Source: Crateriforma spongiae
Lineage (GTDB): Bacteria > Planctomycetota > Planctomycetia > Pirellulales > Pirellulaceae
NCBI RefSeq assembly: GCF_012290005.1
Contig: NZ_JAAXMS010000002.1
Location: forward strand, 992,001-1,056,000
Length of the DNA stretch: 64,000 nt
Direction: 5' to 3'
In this document: piece by piece, positions 57,101 to 64,000 of the stretch
Layout of the letters: each line of letters starts with the position of its first letter
Position numbering within the stretch: the stretch's first letter is position 1
The notes under the pieces: model-generated
What the model saw: only the letters and a program-made list of their open reading frames with translations
Databases searched by the model: none
What the model was told of the DNA's origin: nothing
Translations under genes and position numbers: made by a program

Positions 57101-60100
57101 GTGTGATATTGGGGTTGCTGGTGGAGGTCACTTCAACCGTCACATCTTCATCGGACTCCAGCACGTTGTCGTCGAGCACCGACAAGTCAATGATGCCAGA
57201 GATATCGCCGGCACCAATCGTTATCGTCCCCGTGAACGACCCCGGTTGAATCGGTGCAGTGGCCGGGCCACCGGACAATAGGTAATCGTCAAAGTAGAAC
57301 GCGTCAAACACTCCGGTGTTCACGGTGTAAGTAACCACCGTGGGTGTCGCACTCGGGGCACTCAAGAACACTTCGAACTTGCCGTCGTTTTGACCTTCAG
57401 GGTCAGTTTCGGATGCATCATCGTCTGCACCGGCGGTGTCACTCTTGATCGACACCAACGCGGTGTCGTTGTCGATGATGCTGACCGTACCACTGGTCAC
57501 TGTCGTGCTTGGGCTGATATCAGCATCGCCGACAGCGGTGCCCAGAACAGCATTCACCGTTTCGGTCGGCTCCAACTCAGGGTCATCCAGGACGTGAACG
57601 CCAATGATGGCTTCGCCGTCTCCGCTACCCAACGTGAAGTCAGGAACTGGCTGACCGGACGTCGGCACGAACGCCGGAATGGTCACCATTTCGCTTAGCG
57701 TTACGTAATCCGCTGCGGCCGTGGCGGTACTCGTTCCAAGCACATCGTATGTGACATCCGTCGCGGTGTCGCTGGCCAATCGTTGGCTCGGGTTGTTCGC
57801 GTCCACCAGGTAGACACGGAACGCCGCGTCGGGATTCAATCCGCCCGGCTCGTTGCCCGTCGGATCCAATGCCACGAATTCAACCATGCCGACGTCGGTG
57901 TCTTCGATGGTGACAGCACTTGATGTCACGTTGGAGGCTGAGATTCCAGGTTCGCCCGACGTGATATCGATCGGTGTCAGTGTCACCGTTTCGTCGTCTT
58001 CCAAGACATAGTCGTTCAACGTGACGACGTTGATCTTGACCGTGGATTCCCCGGCGGGAATCGTCACCAACCCCTTGTTGGTGGCTGGGTTGTAGGTCAA
58101 CGCGTAGCCTGCACCGCTGGTCGTCGGATCCAGAGCAAGCGTAAAGTCGGCACCGGCGGGATCATAGTCTCCCGCACCCAAAGCTCCGTCGGCGGCATCG
58201 CCACCGATCATGAATTCAACGGTGGTATTGCTGATGCTGGTGATCGGTGAACCGCCATTTTCTAGCGTCACCATGAACTGACCGTTGTCGCCGGGACTGT
58301 TCGGCTCGTTGGCATCCGCATCGCTGACCGAAGCGTTCGCGACCGCACCGTCGTTATCGAAGATATTGACTGTGTCGCTTAGGACGTTGCCCAGCATTCG
58401 AACACCGACGCTGGAGACATTTTCGACATTGCCCGAACCGGTGGTCGATTCGTCATCCAACCCGGTCAACGTCACCACAACAGTTTCCGGATCTAGCTCG
58501 ATCAGCAGGTCGTCGATCACCGTCACGTCCAACAGCACCGAACTGGCGCCGGCGGGAATGACCGCCTGACCATCAATGCTGACGCTGACGAAGTCGGGGT
58601 TGGAAGGATCGTAGCCGTCCAGATCGGCGTAGTCGGCCGGGTTCAAGGCACCCGAGGCATCACTCGCTGTCGTGGCGGTTCCGGTAACGGTGTAGTTGAC
58701 GATCGTGTCGCCGAACTGCCACGGGTTTGAGATGCTGATGGTGAATTGACCGTTGTCGCCCGGAACCAGTGGCAAAGTGCCTGGTTCGCTGGCGTTCTGG
58801 TCATTGGCGTTGATGTTGATCTTGAACTCTTCGTCGATGATCGTCACCGTCGCCATGTTCATGCCCATGCCGTCAACAATGATGTCGGGGCAACCGCTGG
58901 CAGGGTCGAAGGTATAGACGAGTTCGCCGCCACCGCCAGTCATACCGCCGCCGCTACCAACGGTGATCGCATTCACCAAGTCATTCGGATTGGTGACTTG
59001 AATCGCCCCCGAGTCGATCAATTGCAAACTGCTTAGACTGGACCCCGAGCCCACGCCGAAGGCACGAATGTTGTCCGCCAATCCCTGAAGCGTGGCCACC
59101 TCATCAGTGAAACCAGAACCACCAAAACCGTCCGAAACAAAAACAACGTTACCGTTTGCCGACGTTGTCCCCGGAAGATGATTCTGGAAGATATCAACTA
59201 CTTCCTGTAGGGCGCTTTCGAAACTGGTACTACCACCAGCTGATAATGCATTGATTACCTGCTCAACGTCATTGGTGCCGTTCATATCACTATCGGTCGT
59301 CGGCGACGTAAAATACTGGAATCCTGGAGTACCGGGTTCCATGTCTATCGCACTCGCACTGGATGTGAAGGGCACAACCGACACTCGGGCGTTGGCCCCA
59401 AATCCGTCAGTGATTAACTGATTGTTCAAGGCGATCAAAGCCGCCTTCTCCGCGGCCAGGATGCCGCCAGACGTGCTTCCTGACACATCCACAGCGAACA
59501 CAAAGTCAGGATCGTTTCCAACGATCACCCCGCCACCGGGCATCGCATCGAGCAGAATCTGATTATCGCCGACGACACCGTCATCGGGACGAGTATCAGT
59601 GGCAACGCCGTAGGTCGGATCAAGGGTCAACTTGACGAACTCGTCACCCATGTCCAGTGGCGGAGTTTCTTCGATCAGTTCGACATCCAGGAACAACATT
59701 GTGTCTCCCGGATCAAACGTCAAATCGATGTACCGGGGCCCAGATGTCGGTGTGACAAAGTTGTCGATCGTATAGTCGCCATCGTTGGTTCCTGTTGTGA
59801 CACTGAACGTAGCAGCGTCTGGAATTGATTCGTCCAACAAAACGCGAACGGTGGTCGGTGTTTCGCTCTCGACAAAATCACCCGTGATCGGATCGACGAT
59901 CGAGATCTTGAACCGCCCGTCGATGCCTGGTGATGTGCCAGGCTGGGTCGATTCAACCGCATTGCCGACGTTCTCGATGATCACCTTGCCGATGTCATCG
60001 TCATAGATCGTAACCGTCTCACGCTCGGAAGGATCGAATCCGATCGTGGCGTTACTTGCCGACAAGACGTTGGTGACTTTGATCGTCACGTCTTCGTCCA

Positions 60101-63100
60101 ATTCGATCAACTCATCTTCAACCACGTCCAACATGACCGTGGCGGAGAATTGGTTGGCGGGAATCGTGATGGCCCAGATGCCTCCACCCAGGTCGGTCAG
60201 ATTATTGGCCGGGTTGGCGGAGAAACTGTAGTCAGTCGCTTCCGCATCGGACATCGATGCGTCGACCATGAAGGCCACTGTGGTATCGGTGCTGCTGGTC
60301 TTGTCCAGGTTGAACGTGAAAGCCCCGGGATTCAAAGGCTCGTCGTCACTACCGTCTCGTTCTTTGGCCAAGTCGTCGCTGGCGGTGAACGAAACGGATG
60401 CCGTTTCGTTGTCCTTGATCAGCACGACGCCCATATCTTCCATGTCGGCGTTGGACGCGACGATGCTGATGTCATCATCGCCAGCGGCGACATCGTCCAA
60501 TCCGATTTCTGCGGTTTCGTCACCCTCAAGAAATGCGTCGTTGAAAACGAATACGGACGGCAACGAATTCACTGCCGGATCAGAATCAAGCATGTCGTCC
60601 AAAGTGTTCTCAAGAGTTTGAGAACTCTGGCCCGCTGGAATCAAAACGTCACCATCCAGTGTCGCAAAGTCCGAACCGTTGGTCGCCGTGCTGGAGGCTT
60701 TATAGGTGTAGTCAACCAAGGTCGGGGTCTGGCTGGTCACCGGGACCCCATTGGCATCTCGCAAGCTGACGACGATGTCTTTGTGCTTGGTCGTCGGGTT
60801 TCCCTCGTGGGCTGGATCCACTGATGCTTCGGCCAATGTGTTGTCGCTGCTGACATACACCTCGGCTTCGTCATGGTCACAGATCACCGCCGTGGCTTCG
60901 GTCATCATCGGCGCGACAATCACCATGCCTTCCGAACTCTCAAATCGCTCGGTTACGGCAATGAACTCGACCACGCCCTGAACACCGCTACCAGTATTTA
61001 CCAGCGTCAGGCTGTACAGGTTGTCAAACGTGTCGATGAACTTGAAGACTCCGTTGCCTTCATAGGCGAATCCTTCGGGCGCCGCACCAGTTGGAATTGG
61101 CAAAATGGGTGAACTGCTTCCGACCAAAGGAATATTCACCTGGGCCAAGGAGAACGGATCGATGGTCTCTAAGAAAGTGAAGCCCGTTGGATTGTCGCTG
61201 CCCCAAAGGTGATAAAGCAAACCGTCATCATCATTGTACGCGAGCCCCGTCGACAGCGTGGACGGGCTAATTGTGGTTGCGACAAAGTTCGACGCGTCCA
61301 AAGGATTGATGAAGAACAGAGCATTGTTGCCGCTGGCCAAATCATCGCCGACACCGTACAGCGAGCCAAATCCAGCATCGAAATCGATTGCATCGATCAG
61401 ATCCCCGAGAACACCCACCAGAGTCGCTTGCCCGGTGTTGCTATCGATGATGTAAAGCGCGTCACCGCCGATTGCATCCTCGGAAAGCGAGGCATAAAAG
61501 TCGCCGGTCAGCGGGTCTTGGGCCAGCGCGTTTCCGGAAAGAATCAACTGACCGACGCCGGGATCGATGGGAACACTGTGGATGGTTTCACCCGTTGCAG
61601 TGCTGATGAGCACCAACTCCTGGCCATCAAACGGCAGCGTCCAGGCGGATCCGCCCAGATAGATATCCGCATCGCCACCGGTAACGTCGTTCAATCCCAG
61701 GGTGACTGTTTCATCGCCTTCGACCTGGGTGTCATTGAAGACATCCACGTTGATCATGATCGACGATTCGTCGGCGGGAATGGTTGCTTCCCACATGCCG
61801 CCGCCCAGCGACGTCAAACCGACAGCATTGTCAGCGGTCAGTTCGTAGTCGGCGATCAAATGGTTTTCAACGGCGACATCCAGCGTGTAATTTTGACCGT
61901 TGTTCGCACTGACGCTGACGGTGTAGACCCCGGCGTCCAAACTGCCCGTGATGAACGGTCCCGAAGAAAGCACGGTCGAACTGGAATCCAGCAGTGTCAT
62001 GGTGCTACCGCCGCCAGAGACACTCAGTTCGATCGAATCACCATCGTTTAGGACAGTGAACGTGTACAAATCATCGGTCGCATCGCCGGTCCCCAAGACT
62101 TTCGTGTGGGGAACACCGGAACCATTGAACTTCCAATGATCGGCTCCTCCGGTCAGCGTGTTGAACGTATCAATGTCCTGTCCGGATGCACTGGATGAAT
62201 TTTCAAGCTGATCGCCCAAGAACGGCGTCGCAGTATCATCGACGGTGAACTTGAACGTGGTGTCGGTACTGGAGGTGGTGACTTGATTGGTCTCCGCCGT
62301 ACTCAGTGTGATCGTAAAGCCTGTGTCCACCGTATCAGCGTCGTTCAGGCGATCATGCCCTTTGTCCTTCGCCGCAACTTTCAGAATTCCTGCGTCATCG
62401 TCCTTAATTAGCACCGCGGCGGTGCTGTTGACAAAGGCGATGTCTTCGATCAGGTCACTGCCGAGACCCGAGTAGGCCGCGAACTGGTTGACATTGACAT
62501 CATTGGCCGCAGTTCCTGTGTTGAACTCCACCCGAGCCAAGCCGGTCGCTTCGTCAGCCACCAAGAATCCATTGCCAGCGAAATTACCTTCCTCGATACC
62601 TTCCATGCCGGTCGCTTCGTCCAAGCTGTCCGGACCCAGAACGGTAATCGCACCACCGGCAAACGCGTCAAACAAGCCAGATCCGGGAGGAAGATCACCA
62701 CCGACTCGGTGAACGATATCGGAACCATTGACCGCGACACCGTAGCTGCCCAGCGATGATGTGGTGCCGGTCGCAGCCGAAGTCGCTGCGGTTGACTTGT
62801 TGATCGTGTAAACCTTGCCGTTGTCTTGAATGCCATACAACTTGCCGGTGCTGTCGAACGTGATACTGACAATGTCGCGGTTCAGCGAACCCACACGTTC
62901 AGCCCAACCGGTCGCAACATCCAGTGTCACCAGAACAGGATCGGATTCCCCGTTGACCGCGACCACTGCGTAGACCTGTTGATCGGTCGGATCGACATCG
63001 ATCCCCAATCCCGCGTCGATCGTCGAACCATCATTCAATGTGATTGGGGCGACCAAACCGACGGTTCCATCTGGAACGGCATCGCCGACATCCACGTTGA

Positions 63101-64000
63101 TGGTTGACAAGTCGGACGAGCTCGATTCAACCGCATAAAGATCACGACGAACGGTGATATCGCCGTCATTCGGGTCGGCAGCGGTTACCGAGGTCAGCGT
63201 CACGGTCACCGATTCCGTTTCTTCGATGATCAGGTCGTTGATGATACTGACATCGATGTAGGCGAACCCGTCAGCGGCCGGAACGACCACACTTCCCGAC
63301 AACGCCGTGTAATCGTCACCGCCAACTGCCGTGCCTCGCACCAAGTAGTCGACCGTCAGATCGCCATCGGCCTTGTTGTAGTTACCCGCAATCGGGCCGC
63401 CCGAGTTCTGCACCAGGGGAAGCTCGACGATGAATTGTGCATCATCCGCTTCCTCGGTACCCATCATGTCGCTGGCACGAACGCTGACCGTCGGATCGGG
63501 TTTGATAATGACGGTGGCACTACCACCGCTACTGACACCGGGATTCGACGAAACGATCGAATCAACGCCCAATTCCACCTGCTCGATGAACTCTTCCAAC
63601 TCGGCGTCATTGGTCACGTTCAAATCGACCGGCCCCGACATCAATTCGAAGGGAGCAAACGTGACGGTCGAACTGGAAAGCGTGTAATCGGAGGTACTGG
63701 CATCCACATAGGGACCGTTACCGGTAATCTGGGCCAGATCGACAACGATCGGTGCATCGCTGTAAGTGCTCAGTTCAAGCTTGTACTGACCATCGTCGTT
63801 GCCCTCTCTCGCCATGTTGTCAGTGGCCACAATCGTGACTTCGACGACATCGTCATCGGTGATCGCCACCGTGGCGGTATTCATCGAGGTCATCGTGACC
63901 GGAGTCACCTGGCTGCTATCAGTACCCGTCAATCCGATCACGACATATTCGGTCGATTCGTTAACGATGTCTTCGAACACGACGACGTCTTCAAACGCCA
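54108..64000 (-). CDS. Giant Calx-beta repeat surface protein with VWA, propeller-like insertions and dockerin-like C-terminus (5' end outside window)
   Basis: Open from the right edge (codons continue past 63980) to the stop at 54108, at least 3,290 residues. About sixteen Calx-beta-type repeats, each ending in a linker such as VSIIDNDTALVSI, ITIKDNDLPTFTV or AVTIEDTDVGMVEF. Embedded are a von Willebrand A domain with intact MIDAS DVSGSTS, GSTSFESALQ and SDGFGG (about 58,955-59,525), two blade-repeat (propeller-like) sections (about 62,420-63,100 and 60,900-61,680), and a PPC-like segment (about 61,870-62,230). The C-terminus has two dockerin/EF-hand-like repeats DVNQSGTVAVDDVL and DINGSGTIAIDDVL (about 54,270-54,430), then a Ser/Asp/Met-rich tail. 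Very acidic, few Cys. Likely a calcium-dependent adhesin or biofilm protein. Confidence 0.92.
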   Translation of the reverse strand, partial: AFEDVVVFEDIVNESTEYVVIGLTGTDSSQVTPVTMTSMNTATVAITDDDVVEVTIVATDNMAREGNDDGQYKLELSTYSDAPIVVDLAQITGNGPYVDASTSDYTLSSSTVTFAPFELMSGPVDLNVTNDAELEEFIEQVELGVDSIVSSNPGVSSGGSATVIIKPDPTVSVRASDMMGTEEADDAQFIVELPLVQNSGGPIAGNYNKADGDLTVDYLVRGTAVGGDDYTALSGSVVVPAADGFAYIDVSIINDLIIEETESVTVTLTSVTAADPNDGDITVRRDLYAVESSSSDLSTINVDVGDAVPDGTVGLVAPITLNDGSTIDAGLGIDVDPTDQQVYAVVAVNGESDPVLVTLDVATGWAERVGSLNRDIVSITFDSTGKLYGIQDNGKVYTINKSTAATSAATGTTSSLGSYGVAVNGSDIVHRVGGDLPPGSGLFDAFAGGAITVLGPDSLDEATGMEGIEEGNFAGNGFLVADEATGLARVEFNTGTAANDVNVNQFAAYSGLGSDLIEDIAFVNSTAAVLIKDDDAGILKVAAKDKGHDRLNDADTVDTGFTITLSTAETNQVTTSSTDTTFKFTVDDTATPFLGDQLENSSSASGQDIDTFNTLTGGADHWKFNGSGVPHTKVLGTGDATDDLYTFTVLNDGDSIELSVSGGGSTMTLLDSSSTVLSSGPFITGSLDAGVYTVSVSANNGQNYTLDVAVENHLIADYELTADNAVGLTSLGGGMWEATIPADESSIMINVDVFNDTQVEGDETVTLGLNDVTGGDADIYLGGSAWTLPFDGQELVLISTATGETIHSVPIDPGVGQLILSGNALAQDPLTGDFYASLSEDAIGGDALYIIDSNTGQATLVGVLGDLIDAIDFDAGFGSLYGVGDDLASGNNALFFINPLDASNFVATTISPSTLSTGLAYNDDDGLLYHLWGSDNPTGFTFLETIDPFSLAQVNIPLVGSSSPILPIPTGAAPEGFAYEGNGVFKFIDTFDNLYSLTLVNTGSGVQGVVEFIAVTERFESSEGMVIVAPMMTEATAVICDHDEAEVYVSSDNTLAEASVDPAHEGNPTTKHKDIVVSLRDANGVPVTSQTPTLVDYTYKASSTATNGSDFATLDGDVLIPAGQSSQTLENTLDDMLDSDPAVNSLPSVFVFNDAFLEGDETAEIGLDDVAAGDDDISIVASNADMEDMGVVLIKDNETASVSFTASDDLAKERDGSDDEPLNPGAFTFNLDKTSSTDTTVAFMVDASMSDAEATDYSFSANPANNLTDLGGGIWAITIPANQFSATVMLDVVEDELIELDEDVTIKVTNVLSASNATIGFDPSERETVTIYDDDIGKVIIENVGNAVESTQPGTSPGIDGRFKISIVDPITGDFVESETPTTVRVLLDESIPDAATFSVTTGTNDGDYTIDNFVTPTSGPRYIDLTFDPGDTMLFLDVELIEETPPLDMGDEFVKLTLDPTYGVATDTRPDDGVVGDNQILLDAMPGGGVIVGNDPDFVFAVDVSGSTSGGILAAEKAALIALNNQLITDGFGANARVSVVPFTSSASAIDMEPGTPGFQYFTSPTTDSDMNGTNDVEQVINALSAGGSTSFESALQEVVDIFQNHLPGTTSANGNVVFVSDGFGGSGFTDEVATLQGLADNIRAFGVGSGSSLSSLQLIDSGAIQVTNPNDLVNAITVGSGGGMTGGGGELVYTFDPASGCPDIIVDGMGMNMATVTIIDEEFKININANDQNASEPGTLPLVPGDNGQFTISISNPWQFGDTIVNYTVTGTATTASDASGALNPADYADLDGYDPSNPDFVSVSIDGQAVIPAGASSVLLDVTVIDDLLIELDPETVVVTLTGLDDESTTGSGNVENVSSVGVRMLGNVLSDTVNIFDNDGAVANASVSDADANEPNSPGDNGQFMVTLENGGSPITSISNTTVEFMIGGDAADGALGAGDYDPAGADFTLALDPTTSGAGYALTYNPATNKGLVTIPAGESTVKINVVTLNDYVLEDDETVTLTPIDITSGEPGISASNVTSSAVTIEDTDVGMVEFVALDPTGNEPGGLNPDAAFRVYLVDANNPSQRLASDTATDVTYDVLGTSTATAAADYVTLSEMVTIPAFVPTSGQPVPDFTLGSGDGEAIIGVHVLDDPELEPTETVNAVLGTAVGDADISPSTTVTSGTVSIIDNDTALVSIKSDTAGADDDASETDPEGQNDGKFEVFLSAPSATPTVVTYTVNTGVFDAFYFDDYLLSGGPATAPIQPGSFTGTITIGAGDISGIIDLSVLDDNVLESDEDVTVEVTSTSNPNITPDVTMDTATITIKDNDLPTFTVMDAMADEDDGTITFTIKLDQPIDQDVDVFLTFPGSGSDTATGASAPLDNTVSDQDYVNTNTGLVNFPANGSGSDLVRTISVPINDDNWVERDETFTAQLVVDGGSLANPTAGLPIFIDNGVGTIKDNDTATFTIFAKGSNPSDDADPTVTEGTDSPNPYNNGSPTTPVEFEVELSNPIDTDVDVEVSFGGGTATGANFSSNGSGTSISSGSASFGTDYDNGSKTITFTSGQFGAGDRKEIDVAVIQDLIVEGGTTTVLPAFGSETFVASLTPDAGDLGSRSSDATDDSTATITDDDEAVISVDASDEEASEDGDTPDFEDASFTITQSNPSQSKSVVKFTLTGDAVLNDDYQISAPPANNLTPLGGGMYSVEIPGSTSSSNTSVLITVEALNNTVLNENSVVVNLLEDDEFVTMTLDTTLISADPQVTVGTDVEDTVRINDGDAATVKVSSDAADGGNPVATESGTNAKFVFFLNDDTGPAASDSDTLIEFSVPTSGPGIASPTMDYNFTGADLVSFNPALGTGVVRIDANTSTGELTLVAVNDTAVESTETLTLTITDVISNADIDVDPAMPSADAEIQDDGDGIFVTLKATDPDASEPDDAGEFTVQLVDGNMMPITNTTGAAIEILLDTILVDPDPNDATPIATPSLDYDALPTSVTINPGEGSSVITVDVNNDDNDPTPEPDELVIYRINPATTDATIVAGMDQDVVTIADDDAPLSVTSIEVNNPIWSQGFRDEANDPTGATTGTTGYVLPDDGGQNAPLPWVNITEMTVEFSDNIDPLSVPGQVSFNSVLTVPTFTTSVSGNRLRIQFTEPLDRDAFQLVLGDGIKSTGDVLLDGEYATGSGLDNSGNGTPGGDLVFSFRVNPGDVNQSGTVAVDDVLAETARLFRDTSDSDYFAFADINGSGTIAIDDVLETTPRLFDAVPAAFPGSLSGSSVSPLLASSSSASSVDQAMADMDEDDTASDDLMEGLF

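Noticed and set aside
1-64000. CRISPR array or insertion sequences
   Set aside because: No regularly spaced direct repeats with unique spacers, and no transposase-like or terminal-inverted-repeat-bounded frames were seen.

Overview
This window looks like chromosome of a marine planctomycete of the Pirellulaceae / Rhodopirellula type. I infer this from gene content, not from a database search. The signs are a protein kinase followed by several membrane segments and coupled to a small sigma factor, a BBP7-type outer-membrane protein, PEP-CTERM proteins, sulfatases, a giant Calx-beta protein ending in dockerin-like repeats, frequent GTG starts with weak ribosome binding sites, and moderately high GC.

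Layout. Positions 1-26,300 are mainly housekeeping and planctomycete-specific genes: a truncated low-complexity membrane protein, an HTH protein, a secreted hydrolase overlapping hisA, an FeS-type photolyase, glutamate dehydrogenase, a zinc phospholipase/DUF4332 fusion, a sigma factor-kinase pair, a phosphoesterase-sixA pair, a PQQ-propeller protein, argH, a large exported unknown, a CbiX chelatase with a metal-binding HMA protein, a BBP7 barrel and a universal stress protein.

Positions 26,900-46,100 form a carbohydrate locus and are the most interesting part. A GntR/FCD regulator has a plausible promoter and palindromic operator. Ten genes on the same strand follow: a RhaT-type transporter, two aldose 1-epimerases, a fucose-mutarotase-like protein, two zinc alcohol dehydrogenases, a KduD-type SDR, an AldA-type aldehyde dehydrogenase, an enolase-superfamily enzyme and an aldo/keto reductase. 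A rho-independent terminator closes the run. Beyond it lie a GH117 glycosidase, a GH95 alpha-L-fucosidase/galactosidase, an S1 sulfatase and a GQSNM esterase. Four consecutive genes (30,108-34,641) match, one enzyme class per step, the known route from 3,6-anhydro-L-galactose to 2-keto-3-deoxygluconate. The sugar is what GH117 enzymes release from agar oligosaccharides. I read the locus as a red-algal galactan (agar/porphyran-like) utilisation locus; an L-fucose pathway is the main alternative.

Positions 46,100-64,000 hold a tRNA-Arg(CCT), a vanadium haloperoxidase with a PEP-CTERM tail, an unrecognised 790-residue protein with an internal duplication, and a minus-strand surface group. That group is a Calx-beta giant open at the right edge, a PEP-CTERM protein, an M10-like metallopeptidase with a degenerate PEP-CTERM tail, and a TPR-sulfotransferase.
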